64,000 bases of DNA, taken from NCBI GenBank assembly GCA_936450465.1, contig OW388293.1:41932982-41996981 (forward strand). The letters run 5' to 3'. The position numbers and the translations under genes were made by a program. Of the stretch, positions 42,001-53,945 are shown piece by piece; within the stretch, counting starts at the first letter, position 1; the number at the start of each line of letters is the position of its first letter. The stretch is from Gibbula magus (taxonomy: Eukaryota; Mollusca; Gastropoda; Trochida; Trochidae). Under the pieces are notes generated by a model. The model had not been told where the DNA came from. It worked only from the letters and a program-made list of their open reading frames with translations, and made no database searches.

Positions 42001-43205
42001 TTTTTATATTCATTAAATTAACTTATTTGATACCTTTATCTTGCAATTCTATTTATTGACAAGAAATATCTCTACCATGTTTCTTAATATCTATATCAAA
42101 ATTATCCTTCATAAATATTCAAAAGCTGTATTTTGTTTCGCTAAAGAAACACAAATCCATATTACAGAATTTACCAAGTTGCAAAGGGAAGCTACTCTAA
42201 TTCATGTATGTGGACCGGAGAACTAGGAAGTGATCACAGATGATCAATGATTAAAAACAAACGAAATACCTGTTATAATTACTCTCTGGTCCAGCGAGCG
42301 GGTGCAGGAAAGGTGTCAGAAGATATCTCTTACAGGGATAACCGCTGTCGCCTAGTAAATGAGATCCAGCAGGCACCAAACCCCTTTCAAAAAGTTGGCG
42401 AACGCCGCTTTCGTTGAAAATGCGAGCATCGTGTGTCGCCCCTGGCCATTTGGCAACCACATCTCTGATGAACGAGTCCGAATCGAACACAACTTGTACA
42501 TTCAAGGAATGATAATTCTTGCGATTAACAAACTCGACTTCATCTTGGGAAGGAGCTACTATTCGGATATGAGTTCCGTCAATGACGCCAATTACACCGG
42601 GGAAACCCGCAAGTGCGTTGAATTGACGATTATGGCGTTGAGTTTCTGCCTGTGATGTCGGCATTGAAATGAACTGTTGAAAAATATGAGGGTCAGAAAG
42701 TGCTGTCAAAGTTTCTGTAATCACTCTGCTGACTGTCGGCTGACTAACGCCAAAGTCGTCCCCACTGCAAAGCTGCATTTTGCCCGTAGCCAAATACCGA
42801 AGTGTTATTGCTATCTTTGTCTCGGCGTCCAGCGAGTGATTCCTTTTAGTTGGACTTGTCAAGTGCTGCCGGACTAAATCAGTTAAGAACATTATTCCCC
42901 CCAAATCCATACGGTACCTCTTTATCAATTCCTCGTTGGTATACTCCGCTAAGACATTTTTTCTGATTCTAAAATCTCTCAAGCGGCGTACGTGAGCGGC
43001 CATTTTGTGAAGATAAGACAATTCTTAACAAGTTAGGAGTACTAAAGGAGGACTCCTAAATATTTGACGTATTTAGGAGTAACTCTTAGTGTAAAAAGTT
43101 TTATAAATATGACTTATGGACTTAAGAGTAAACTTAACATAATTCTAAGAATTTTTTGGACTTAAGAATTCTTAAGAATTCTAAGAATTTTTATAAATAC
43201 GGCCC
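41880..43205 (-). mobile_element. Truncated Harbinger/PIF element, copy 1
   Basis: It is homologous to the first 1.3 kb of the full element at 57,127. The right end is intact (...TTTATAAATACGGCCC at 43,205, followed by target-duplication CAG at 43,206-43,208). The left part stops in the first intron of the transposase at the ATCGATGAAAATG motif. The same insertion site in BEL/Pao as the full copy shows common origin. Confidence 0.8.
42270..43003 (-). pseudogene. Harbinger transposase exon 1, truncated copy 1
   Basis: The 734-base exon is the same length as in the full element. It encodes the helix-turn-helix region (DDFGVSQPTVSRVI) and two catalytic aspartates (GVIDGTHIRI, LGDSGYP), ending at donor AACAG|GTATTT. 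Exons 2 and 3 with the glutamate are missing, so it cannot make an active enzyme. Confidence 0.8.
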
Positions 43206-43208
43206 CAG

Positions 43209-43861
43209 AACTTCTGAACAACAAGGTTCAGGCACTTCATCGTCTCAACCAGTTGTCGTCTCGTTTCAAACGTGATCCCAAGTTCCATTGTCATTATGTC
43301 ACTTTCATGGAAAGGATTATCTCGAATGGCAAGGCAGAAAGGGTCCCAGAGAATGAACTGAACGATCCGAAGATCACCCCATGGTATACACCACATCATG
43401 GAGTATATCATGCAAAGAAACCTGAGATATGAGTGGTATTCGAATGTAGAGCCAAATACAAGGGTGAATGCTTGATCGACCATCTCCTCCAAGGACCTGA
43501 TTTGACGAATGCTCTACTTGGTGTTCTACTTCGTTTTCGCCAAGAACGTATTGCATTCATGTGTGACTTAGAACAAATGTTCTTTCAGTTTAGGGTCATG
43601 AAGAAACACCAGGACTACTTGAGAATCCTGTGGTGGGATAAGGGTGCGTATGAGACTGAACCAGTGGAGTATCGATTGCAGGTCCACTTGTTCGGAGCAA
43701 CTTCTTCCCCAGGATGTTCAAACTTTGGACTTAAACAGATTGCATATGACTATGAATCCAAGCATGGATATGAAGCAGCTAACTTCCTATGCCATGATTT
43801 CTACGTTGACGACGGTCTGAAATCCCTGCCTTCTGTGGAACAAGCAGTCAACCTGATCTAG
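43209..43861 (+). pseudogene. BEL/Pao reverse transcriptase, copy 1
   Basis: It shows the Pao-type RT with active-site box YVDD and the first aspartate in AFMCDLEQMF. A TGA at 43,430-43,432, absent from the other two copies, breaks it, and a TAG follows LPSVEQAVNLI in all three copies. Confidence 0.8.
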
Positions 43862-43927
43862 AACAGTAGAAATATATGCAGCGAAGGTGGACTCAGACTG
43901 CACAAGATCATATCCAACTCAAGAGAA

Positions 43928-44179
43928 GTGATCATGACTATCCCACCAGAAGATAGAGCCAAGGAGTTGAAGGACTTCAATTTGACTCACGACAAGTTCC
44001 CCATTGAACGAGCGCTAGGTGTTCAGTGGAACGTAGAATCGGATGCTTTCCAATTTCGAATAACGCTGCAGGATCAACCCCTGACACGAAGGGGCATCCT
44101 ATCGACTGTGAGCTCAGTGTACGACCCACTTGGATTTCTTGCACCAGTTGTGATGGTAGGCAAGACCATACTTCAGTAG
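43928..44179 (+). pseudogene. BEL/Pao pol connection region, copy 1
   Basis: A short frame with FPIERALGVQW and SVYDPLGFLAP, a conserved Pao segment between RT and RNase H. It ends at a TAG shared by all three copies. Confidence 0.75.
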
Positions 44180-44281
44180 ATGTGCCGTGACATTACGGAC
44201 TGGGACGATCCATTGAGTGACGAACTCAAACCAAGATGGGAAAAATGAAGAACTGAACTTCTTCATCTTGAATCTGTATCA

Positions 44282-44779
44282 GTGCAACGCTGTTACAAAC
44301 CAGTTACTGACTTTGGAGAAGTGAAATCAGTAGAAATTCATAACTTCTCAGATGGAAGCAACGTCGGCTACGGACAGTGTTCATATCTGAGACTGATAGA
44401 TACACAGGATCGTGTGCATTGCTCATTCCTCATGGGCAAATCCAGAGTTGCCCCACTCAAGCAACTGACCATACCAAGACTCGAACTGGCGGCAGCAGTA
44501 GTGTCAGTTAGGATCAGTGCGCTGTTGTGCCAGAAACTTGAGTACACGGACATCAAGGAAATATTTTGGACGGACAGTAGGATTGTGATAGGGTATGTTT
44601 CAAATGACTCAAAGAGATTCCAAGTTTTTGTGTCAAACAGAGTGTCACAGATCAGAGAACATTCCTCCCCTTCACAGTGGAAGCATGTCAAGGGCGAAGA
44701 AAACCCTGCGGATGATGAAGTCGAGGTGGTTGACAGGACCTTTGATCCTATGGGAACCCACGTTGTCTACAGACTGTGA
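44282..44779 (+). pseudogene. BEL/Pao RNase H, copy 1
   Basis: RNase H acidic residues are visible in NFSDGS, IPRLELAA and FWTDSRIV, followed by NPADDE. A deletion of about 35 bases after NPADDE, relative to the inverted copy, shifts the frame. Confidence 0.75.
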
Positions 44780-45369
44780 ACTTGACACATCTCTTGATCC
44801 TAACGATCCGGAAATCAAGAAAGGAAAAGCCCTGTCAGTACAGGCAACAGAATCTCCCAAAGGATTCGAACTCGAACGTCTGAAAGATCTTTCAACATGG
44901 TACAGCGCTAAGAAGGCTGTAGCTTTGTGCTTGAAGTTAAAGACGAAACTCAAGATGGCCTGTCGTTCAAGGAATAATACAGACAAGATGAACATTGAAC
45001 ATGACACAGAGAAGACAGTGTAAGACTCTGTGACAGTCGCAGATATGTGTGATGCAGAAAAGGAAATAATCCACTTAGTTCAGCAAAAGGAATTTGGGGA
45101 TGAACTGAAACTCTTTTCATCCAAGAAGAAACATGAGAACAATCCTAGTGAACTCAAGACAGACAAACAGACACCCAGTTTGAAGAAATCCAGTAAGTTA
45201 CGGAAACTTGACCCCTTAGTTGATCAGGATGGGATAATCCGGGTAGGCGGTAGGATTCCCAGAGCCTCTCTCTCTTCGGAGACCAAACATCCAGCAAACC
45301 TTGAAAACACTTCGTTACCAATCTTCTCATCAAACACTTTCATGAGAAGACCCACCACCAGGGTCGTGG

Positions 45370-46149
45370 ATGACAACCAACGAGATCCGAGGATCTGGCT
45401 ACTGGATCTTAGGGTGCAGTTCTACTGTGTCTAGTTACATCTACAAGTGTGTTAGGTGTAGGAGGTCACGAGGGACTGTCCAGGAACAGAAGATGTCTGA
45501 TTTGCCTAGTGAACGTGTTGACGAATCCCCTCCCTTCACTTACTGTGGAGTGGATGTGTTTGGTCCCTTCCTCATCAAGGAAAAGAGATCAGTGTTGAAA
45601 AGATACGGAGTGCTATTCACATGCCTTGCATGTCGAGCAGTGCACGTGGAAGTTGCATGTACTATGACAACAGACCCATTCATCAATGCGCTGAGTCGCT
45701 TTCTAGCTATTCGTGGACCAATCAGGGAACTACGATGCGACAGAGGAACCAACTTTGTTGGCGCAAGCAACAAACTCAAGGAAGCATGGTCTGAAATGAA
45801 CTCGGAACAGATCCAAGACTTCCTGCTCAGAGAAAACAGTGACATTAAGTTTAATATGAATGTGCCTTCGGCAAGCCACATGGGTGGCATATGGGAGAGA
45901 CAGATTCGCACTGTTAGGAACGTTCTCTCATCTCTCCTGGAGCAAGCTGGACAGCAGCTTAACGATGAAGGACTGAGAACTCTTGTCTATGAGGCCTCAG
46001 CAATTGTCAATAGTAGACCTTTATCTGTTGACAATCTTAATGACCCGACAGCACTCGGACCATTGTGCTCAAGTAACCTACTGACTATGAAAAGCAAGAT
46101 TGTTCTTCCTCCTCTGGAAACTTCCAGAAGACCGACATGTACTCTCTGA
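45370..46149 (+). pseudogene. BEL/Pao integrase core, copy 1
   Basis: A 259-residue open frame shows the zinc-binding remnant (CVRCRRSRG) and the three catalytic positions in YCGVDVFGPF, RCDRGTNFVG and SHMGGIWERQIR. The upstream frame is broken by a deletion near 45,295. It is the longest intact piece of pol here. Confidence 0.8.
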
Positions 46150-46457
46150 AACAGTGGAGACGAGTGCAGTATCTGCTGAACGAATTCTGGTCAAGATGGA
46201 GAAAGGAAGGTCTTCACAATCTGCAGATATGGCAGAAATGGACTTGGCTAAGAAGAGACCTACAAGTAGGTGACATAGTTATACTTCAAGAGGAAGCTCC
46301 TCTTGCTCGCATCCACGAGACTTCCGTTAACACGGACAGTCATGTGCGGAAGGTGAATATCGCCATGGCTGATGATCAACTGGATTCCGAAGGAAAGAGA
46401 TGCCATCCTGTCTCTTACCTCGAATGCCCTATCCAGAAGCTTGTCTTGCTGATCTAG
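46137..46457 (+). pseudogene. BEL/Pao C-terminal DUF5641-like domain, copy 1
   Basis: The frame contains FWSRWRKEGL and LQVGDIVILQE, characteristic of the domain that follows the integrase in BEL/Pao pol, then ends at TAG. It overlaps the integrase frame by 13 bases, reflecting a frameshift. Confidence 0.75.
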
Positions 46458-46682
46458 CAAGGCAATGATGTGAAAGACTGAACTCTTAATTCTTTTTGTT
46501 TCAGCCTAATTCAAGGATGTGAATATGGACTCTTATGTTTTATTTCAGGTTATGGTTCAGAGACTTGAACTTGAACATGAACTGTGAAACTTATTTCAGT
46601 TTCCAATGTGACTTTAAGGTGTATTTCAGTTTCATATGGACTGTATGGAAATTGTCAGTAAGGAGACAATTTTGGTGGGGAG

Positions 46683-46985
46683 TGTAGCGGCAGTCATACT
46701 TTCTGCTAGCGGCAGTCATATAGTTTTCTATTAGCGGTAGCGCTAATGACATAATTTTGTGTGAGTTACGTCCCTTTGGAACTCTTTTGTTTAAGAGTAC
46801 GTAATCCCCGCAATGGCAGCCACCAAGTTTTTATGAAACGAAACAACGAATATGAATTTCTGCACGAAATAGCTACGAAATAATGATAATTAAGTTACCA
46901 AACCCCAAAAGTGTTCGTACGGAGGTTACTCACACATATTTCACCAATTTTATGAACTATGATAACGAAATATTTGCATGAATCA
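46683..46985 (+). repeat. Putative BEL/Pao 3' LTR start, copy 1
   Basis: Directly after the polypurine tract comes TGTAGCGGCAGTCATACTTT, a TGT start as in LTRs, with two further TAGCGG units. The right border is not fixed because no second LTR is in the window for comparison; the given end is approximate. Confidence 0.5.
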
Positions 46986-47212
46986 CGAATCACGAATCAC
47001 GAATGAACCATGTGTCGTCTGCTACGAAATGTAACGATGCCTCTCGTAGAAATAAACACTTGAAGCGTTTTGAAAGACTTTTTGATCGGAAGACGATTGA
47101 TGACTATTACAGACGTGTTCTTGTTTGTTAGAATCTGAACAGGATTGTGTGAACTACTTAAAGAAGTTAATAATGGACATTGTCGACAATGATCTTTAGG
47201 AATATAAGTGTC

Positions 47213-47291
47213 ATGTACAAACACGACGATCCGTATTGTAGAAATCAGTTTTTTTTCTTCATGGCAGTGTGTTTATGGCTGTCCCTAAACG
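47213..47291 (+). pseudogene. Orphan signal-peptide exon (gene 3 family), copy 1
   Basis: The 79-base exon encodes MYKHDDPYCRNQFFFFMAVC then LWLSLNG and ends AAACG|GTACGT. It is almost the same as gene 3 exon 1 (39,334-39,256), with upstream sequence also matching. No lectin exon follows, so it is a detached first exon carried in the duplicated unit. Confidence 0.75.
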
Positions 47292-47764
47292 GTACGTTTT
47301 TACTATCATTGAAATTGTACGTTTCTATGACAATACTGTTTCATTGCATGTTATTTCATCTTTCATAGAAGAAAGATTTTTTTATTTTCTTCAAAGGCAT
47401 CTATAAGAACGAGACAAGAAACATGTCAAATAAAATTCACTATCGGGAAAGTACTTAACATTACAGTACTTATTATCTTCTAAGTAGTACTTATTATCTC
47501 CTAATTAGTACTTAATATCTCATAAAAAGGACTTAGTATCTCCTCATTAGGACATAACATCTCCTAATTAGGAGTTAATATCGATGAAAATGTAACACTA
47601 TATCTTGCTTAAATAATAGACATTTAAAAAATAGATATTTACATGTATAATGTATAATGTATATTTTGAAATAATTATTTTTTAATTTATTTTATAATAT
47701 ATCTCCTAAAAAGGACTTAGTATCTCCTCATTAGGACATAACATCTCCTAATTAGGAGTTAATA

Positions 47765-49090
47765 TCGATGAAAATGTAACACTATATCTTGCTTAAATAA
47801 TAGACATTTAAAAAATATATATTTACATGTATAATGTATAATGTATATTTTGAAATAATTATTTTTTAATTTATTTTATAATTTATTTTTATATTCATTA
47901 AATTAACTTATTTGATACCTTTATCTTGCAATTCTATTTATTGACAAGAAATATCTCTACCATGTTTCTTAATATCTATATCAAAATTATCCTTCATAAA
48001 TATTCAAAAGCTGTATTTTGTTTCGCTAAAGAAACACAAATCCATATTACAGAATTTACCAAGTTGCAAAGGGAAGCTACTCTAATTCATGTATGTGGAC
48101 CGGAGAACTAGGAAGTGATCACAGATGATCAATGATTAAAAACAAACGAAATACCTGTTATAATTACTCTCTGGTCCAGCGAGCGGGTGCAGGAAAGGTG
48201 TCAGAAGATATCTCTTACAGGGATAACCGCTGTCGCCTAGTAAATGAGATCCAGCAGGCACCAAACCCCTTTCAAAAAGTTGGCGAACGCCGCTTTCGTT
48301 GAAAATGCGAGCATCGTGTGTCGCCCCTGGCCATTTGGCAACCACATCTCTGATGAACGAGTCCGAATCGAACACAACTTGTACATTCAAGGAATGATAA
48401 TTCTTGCGATTAACAAACTCGACTTCATCTTGGGAAGGAGCTACTATTCGGATATGAGTTCCGTCAATGACGCCAATTACACCGGGGAAACCCGCAAGTG
48501 CGTTGAATTGACGATTATGGCGTTGAGTTTCTGCCTGTGATGTCGGCATTGAAATGAACTGTTGAAAAATATGAGGGTCAGAAAGTGCTGTCAAAGTTTC
48601 TGTAATCACTCTGCTGACTGTCGGCTGACTAACGCCAAAGTCGTCCCCACTGCAAAGCTGCATTTTGCCCGTAGCCAAATACCGAAGTGTTATTGCTATC
48701 TTTGTCTCGGCGTCCAGCGAGTGATTCCTTTTAGTTGGACTTGTCAAGTGCTGCCGGACTAAATCAGTTAAGAACATTATTCCCCCAAAATCCATACGGT
48801 ACCTCTTTATCAATTCCTCGTTGGTATACTCCGCTAAGACATTTTTTCTGATTCTAAAATCTCTCAAGCGGCGTACGTGAGCGGCCATTTTGTGAAGATA
48901 AGACAATTCTTAACAAGTTAGGAGTACTAAAGGAGGACTCCTAAATATTTGACGTATTTAGGAGTAACTCTTAGTGTAAAAAGTTTTATAAATATGACTT
49001 ATGGACTTAAGAGTAAACTTAACATAATTCTAAGAATTTTTTGGACTTAAGAATTCTTAAGAATTCTAAGAATTTTTATAAATACGGCCC
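47765..49090 (-). mobile_element. Truncated Harbinger/PIF element, copy 2
   Basis: Equivalent to copy 1, with an intact right end and CAG at 49,091-49,093. The transposase exon is at 48,155-48,888 and differs from copy 1 by one coding change (DFGGIMF for DLGGIMF). Confidence 0.8.
48155..48888 (-). pseudogene. Harbinger transposase exon 1, truncated copy 2
   Basis: It has the same 734 bases and splice donor as copy 1, with both catalytic aspartates. Exons 2 and 3 are absent. Confidence 0.8.
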
Positions 49091-49137
49091 CAGAACTTCT
49101 GAACAACAAGGTTCAGGCACTTCATCGTCTCAACCAG

Positions 49138-49746
49138 TTGTCGTCTCGTTTCAAACGTGATCCCAAGTTCCATTGTCATTATGTCACTTTCATGGAAAGG
49201 ATTATCTCGAATGGCAAGGCAGAAAGGGTCCCAGAGAATGAACTGAACGATCCGAAGATCACCCCATGGTATACACCACATCATGGAGTATATCATGCAA
49301 AGAAACCTGAGATACGAGTGGTATTCGAATGTAGAGCCAAATACAAGGGTGAATGCTTGATCGACCATCTCCTCCAAGGACCTGATTTGACGAATGCTCT
49401 ACTTGGTGTTCTACTTCGTTTTCGCCAAGAACGTATTGCATTCATGTGTGACTTAGAACAAATGTTCTTTCAGTTTAGGGTCATGAAGAAACACCAGGAC
49501 TACTTGAGAATCCTGTGGTGGGATAAGGGTGCGTATGAGACTGAACCAGTGGAGTATCGATTGCAGGTCCACTTGTTCGGAGCAACTTCTTCCCCAGGAT
49601 GTTCAAACTTTGGACTTAAACAGATTGCATATGACTATGAATCCAAGCATGGATATGAAGCAGCTAACTTCCTATGCCATGATTTCTACGTTGACGACGG
49701 TCTGAAATCCCTGCCTTCTGTGGAACAAGCAGTCAACCTGATCTAG
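49138..49746 (+). pseudogene. BEL/Pao reverse transcriptase, copy 2
   Basis: A 202-residue frame with the YVDD box that stops at the TAG shared by all copies. It is the better preserved RT of the tandem pair. Confidence 0.8.
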
Positions 49747-49812
49747 AACAGTAGAAATATATGCAGCGAAGGTGGACTCAGACTGCACAAGATCATATCC
49801 AACTCAAGAGAA

Positions 49813-50064
49813 GTGATCATGACTATCCCACCAGAAGATAGAGCCAAGGAGTTGAAGGACTTCAATTTGACTCACGACAAGTTCCCCATTGAACGAGCGC
49901 TAGGTGTTCAGTGGAACGTAGAATCGGATGCTTTCCAATTTCGAATAACGCTGCAGGATCAACCCCTGACACGAAGGGGCATCCTATCGACTGTGAGCTC
50001 AGTGTACGACCCACTTGGATTTCTTGCACCAGTTGTGATGGTAGGCAAGACCATACTTCAGTAG
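49813..50064 (+). pseudogene. BEL/Pao pol connection region, copy 2
   Basis: The same segment as copy 1, ending at the shared TAG. Confidence 0.75.
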
Positions 50065-50166
50065 ATGTGCCGTGACATTACGGACTGGGACGATCCATTG
50101 AGTGACGAACTCAAACCAAGATGGGAAAAATGAAGAACTGAACTTCTTCATCTTGAATCTGTATCA

Positions 50167-50664
50167 GTGCAACGCTGTTACAAACCAGTTACTGACTTTG
50201 GAGAAGTGAAATCAGTAGAAATTCATAACTTCTCAGATGGAAGCAACGTCGGCTACGGACAGTGTTCATATCTGAGACTGATAGATACACAGGATCGTGT
50301 GCATTGCTCATTCCTCATGGGCAAATCCAGAGTTGCCCCACTCAAGCAACTGACCATACCAAGACTCGAACTGGCGGCAGCAGTAGTGTCAGTTAGGATC
50401 AGTGCGCTGTTGTGCCAGAAACTTGAGTACACGGACATCAAGGAAATATTTTGGACGGACAGTAGGATTGTGATAGGGTATGTTTCAAATGACTCAAAGA
50501 GATTCCAAGTTTTTGTGTCAAACAGAGTGTCACAGATCAGAGAACATTCCTCCCCTTCACAGTGGAAGCATGTCAAGGGCGAAGAAAACCCTGCGGATGA
50601 TGAAGTCGAGGTGGTTGACAGGACCTTTGATCCTATGGGAACCCACGTTGTCTACAGACTGTGA
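50167..50664 (+). pseudogene. BEL/Pao RNase H, copy 2
   Basis: Identical in plan to copy 1, with the same internal deletion after NPADDE. That deletion therefore arose before the tandem duplication. Confidence 0.75.
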
Positions 50665-51254
50665 ACTTGACACATCTCTTGATCCTAACGATCCGGAAAT
50701 CAAGAAAGGAAAAGCCCTGTCAGTACAGGCAACAGAATCTCCCAAAGGATTCGAACTCGAACGTCTGAAAGATCTTTCAACATGGTACAGCGCTAAGAAG
50801 GCTGTAGCTTTGTGCTTGAAGTTAAAGACGAAACTCAAGATGGCCTGTCGTTCAAGGAATAATACAGACAAGATGAACATTGAACATGACACAGAGAAGA
50901 CAGTGTAAGACTCTGTGACAGTCGCAGATATGTGTGATGCAGAAAAGGAAATAATCCACTTAGTTCAGCAAAAGGAATTTGGGGATGAACTGAAACTCTT
51001 TTCATCCAAGAAGAAACATGAGAACAATCCTAGTGAACTCAAGACAGACAAACAGACACCCAGTTTGAAGAAATCCAGTAAGTTACGGAAACTTGACCCC
51101 TTAGTTGATCAGGATGGGATAATCCGGGTAGGCGGTAGGATTCCCAGAGCCTCTCTCTCTTCGGAGACCAAACATCCAGCAAACCTTGAAAACACTTCGT
51201 TACCAATCTTCTCATCAAACACTTTCATGAGAAGACCCACCACCAGGGTCGTGG

Positions 51255-52033
51255 ATGACAACCAACGAGATCCGAGGATCTGGCTACTGGATCTTAGGGT
51301 GCAGTTCTACTGTGTCTAGTTACATCTACAAGTGTGTTAGGTGTAGGAGGTCACGAGGGACTGTCCAGGAACAGAAGATGTCTGATTTGCCTAGTGAACG
51401 TGTTGACGAATCCCCTCCCTTCACTTACTGTGGAGTGGATGTGTTTGGTCCCTTCCTCATCAAGGAAAAGAGATCAGTGTTGAAAAGATACGGAGTGCTA
51501 TTCACATGCCTTGCATGTCGAGCAGTGCACGTGGAAGTTGCATGTACTATGACAACAGACCCATTCATCAATGCGCTGAGTCGCTTTCTAGCTATTCGTG
51601 GACCAATCAGGGAACTACGATGCGACAGAGGAACCAACTTTGTGGCGCAAGCAACAAACTCAAGGAAGCATGGTCTGAAATGAACTCGGAACAGATCCAA
51701 GACTTCCTGCTCAGAGAAAACAGTGACATTAAGTTTAATATGAATGTGCCTTCGGCAAGCCACATGGGTGGCATATGGGAGAGACAGATTCGCACTGTTA
51801 GGAACGTTCTCTCATCTCTCCTGGAGCAAGCTGGACAGCAGCTTAACGATGAAGGACTGAGAACTCTTGTCTATGAGGCCTCAGCAATTGTCAATAGTAG
51901 ACCTTTATCTGTTGACAATCTTAATGACCCGACAGCACTCGGACCATTGTGCTCAAGTAACCTACTGACTATGAAAAGCAAGATTGTTCTTCCTCCTCTG
52001 GAAACTTCCAGAAGACCGACATGTACTCTCTGA
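51255..52033 (+). pseudogene. BEL/Pao integrase core, copy 2 (frameshifted)
   Basis: Two overlapping frames (to about 51,683 and from about 51,650) cover the domain. The break lies within the DRGTNFV box that carries the second catalytic aspartate. Confidence 0.8.
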
Positions 52034-52341
52034 AACAGTGGAGACGAGTGCAGTATCTGCTGAACGAATTCTGGTCAAGATGGAGAAAGGAAGGTCTTCA
52101 CAATCTGCAGATATGGCAGAAATGGACTTGGCTAAGAAGAGACCTACAAGTAGGTGACATAGTTATACTTCAAGAGGAAGCTCCTCTTGCTCGCATCCAC
52201 GAGACTTCCGTTAACACGGACAGTCATGTGCGGAAGGTGAATATCGCCATGGCTGATGATCAACTGGATTCCGAAGGAAAGAGATGCCATCCTGTCTCTT
52301 ACCTCGAATGCCCTATCCAGAAGCTTGTCTTGCTGATCTAG
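52021..52341 (+). pseudogene. BEL/Pao DUF5641-like domain, copy 2
   Basis: The same as copy 1, ending at TAG. Confidence 0.7.
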
Positions 52342-52566
52342 CAAGGCAATGATGTGAAAGACTGAACTCTTAATTCTTTTTGTTTCAGCCTAATTCAAGG
52401 ATGTGAATATGGACTCTTATGTTTTATTTCAGGTTATGGTTCAGAGACTTGAACTTGAACATGAACTGTGAAACTTATTTCAGTTTCCAATGTGACTTTA
52501 AGGTGTATTTCAGTTTCATATGGACTGTATGGAAATTGTCAGTAAGGAGACAATTTTGGTGGGGAG

Positions 52567-52870
52567 TGTAGCGGCAGTCATACTTTCTGCTAGCGGCAGT
52601 CATATAGTTTTCTATTAGCGGTAGCGCTAACGACATAATTTTGTGTGAGTTACGTCCCTTTGGAACTCTTTTGTTTAAGAGTACGTAATCCCCGCAATGG
52701 CAGCCACCAAGTTTTTATGAAACGAAACAACGAATATGAATTTCTGCACGAAATAGCTACGAAATAATGATAATTAAGTTACCAAACCCCAAAAGTGTTC
52801 GTACGGAGGTTACTCACACATATTTCACCAATTTTATGAACTATGATAACGAAATATTTGCATGAATCAC
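52567..52870 (+). repeat. Putative BEL/Pao 3' LTR start, copy 2
   Basis: TGTAGCGGCAGTCATA follows the purine tract as in copy 1. The right border is unknown. Confidence 0.5.
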
Positions 52871-53096
52871 GAATCACGAATCACGAATGAACCATGTGTC
52901 GTCTGCTACGAAATGTAACGATGCCTCTCGTAGAAATAAACACTTGAAGCGTTTTGAAAGACTTTTTGATCGGAAGACGATTGATGACTATTACAGACGT
53001 GTTCTTGTTTGTTAGAATCTGAACAGGATTGTGTGAACTACTTAAAGAAGTTAATAATGGACATTGTCGACAATGATCTTTAGGAATATAAGTGTC

Positions 53097-53175
53097 ATGT
53101 ACAAACACGACGATCCATATTGTAGAAATCAGTTTTTTTTCTTCATGGCAGTGTGTTTATGGCTGTCCCTAAACG
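53097..53175 (+). pseudogene. Orphan signal-peptide exon (gene 3 family), copy 2
   Basis: It differs from the 47,213 copy by one base seen (CCATATT for CCGTATT). No downstream receptor exon follows. Confidence 0.75.
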
Positions 53176-53349
53176 GTACGTTTTTACTATCATTGAAATT
53201 GTACGTTTCTATGACAATACTGTTTCATTGCATGTTATTTCATCTTTCATAGAAGAAAGATTTTTTTATTTTCTTCAAAGGCATCTATAAGAACGAGACA
53301 AGAAACATGTCAAATAAAATTCACTATCGGGAAAGTACTTAACATTACA

Positions 53350-53716
53350 ATATAGCCTAAGTTGATAACCTCCTGTGCCGTTAATGCTTGAATGTCGGCA
53401 CACATTCTCGCTCCATTTTGTACAAAAATCACCATACCTGTAGCGTCATAGCTATATGTTTTATCCTACGATAACAGACATCATCGCTTGTTTTCTTTTT
53501 ATCGTTTTTTTTGTTGTTTTGGGTACTTTCACAGTTAGATTTTGATTTCCAAAAGTTATTTGAGTTCAATGGTTTTTCAATTTGACATAAAATATACATT
53601 TATTTAAGTGACGAATCTGAAAACTCTTAGGCCACATTTTTTCATTACATTAGACATGATATTGTTTGTAGAATCAACCCACTCTCGCCTAGTATATTTT
53701 GTCCTTTACTTTAACA
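53350..53716. other. Spacer between the tandem units and the inverted BEL/Pao copy
   Basis: AT-rich, with no recognised element. The homology to the BEL/Pao region begins at about 53,717 on the minus strand, before its LTR, so the LTR is missing from this third copy. Confidence 0.4.
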
Positions 53717-53945
53717 TGAACCATAACCTGAAATAAAACATAAGAGTCCATATTCACATCCTTGAATTAGGCTGAAACAAAAAGAATTAAGAGTTCAGTC
53801 TTTCACATCATCGCCTTGCTCGATCAGCAAGACAAGCTTCTGGATAGGGCATTCGAGGTAAGAGACAGGATGGCATCTCTTTCCTTCGGAATCCAGTTGA
53901 TCATCAGCCATGGCGATATTCACCTTCCGCACATGACTGTCCGTG

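Larger units (their letters stand above)
43209..46682 (+). mobile_element. BEL/Pao retrotransposon pol region, copy 1 (decayed)
   Basis: In order it contains reverse transcriptase, RNase H, integrase and a terminal DUF5641-like domain, all interrupted by stops and frameshifts. The 5' part (LTR, gag, protease) is absent because the unit begins at the Harbinger insertion. The 3' end runs to a purine-rich GGTGGGGAG at 46,674-46,682, typical of a polypurine tract. Confidence 0.85.
41581..47465. repeat. 5.9-kb tandem duplication, copy 1
   Basis: This segment and 47,466-53,349 are nearly identical at an offset of 5,885 bases (5,884 after a one-base deletion near 51,643). Only a handful of differences were seen, at about 42,902, 43,434, 45,759, 46,749 and 47,231. 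The unit holds satellite, truncated Harbinger, BEL/Pao pol, putative LTR and an orphan receptor exon. Confidence 0.9.
49094..52566 (+). mobile_element. BEL/Pao pol region, copy 2 (decayed)
   Basis: It has the same domain order as copy 1. The RT frame is longer because the early TGA is CGA here. The integrase is additionally broken by a one-base deletion at about 51,643 (GTGGCGC against GTTGGCGC). Confidence 0.85.
47466..53349. repeat. 5.9-kb tandem duplication, copy 2
   Basis: The second unit starts at TACTTATTATCTTCTAAG directly after the end of copy 1 (AGTACTTAACATTACA). It ends with the same AACATTACA before 53,350. The satellite start at each unit border suggests slippage or unequal exchange at the CTTATTATCT units. 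Confidence 0.9.

Noticed and set aside
42359..42877. Plus-strand frames across the truncated Harbinger transposase
   Set aside because: They are antisense shadows of the transposase exon.
44368..45007. Opposite-strand frames of about 110 residues in the BEL/Pao region
   Set aside because: They are antisense to the RNase H and linker regions and repeat identically in all copies only because the sense sequence does.
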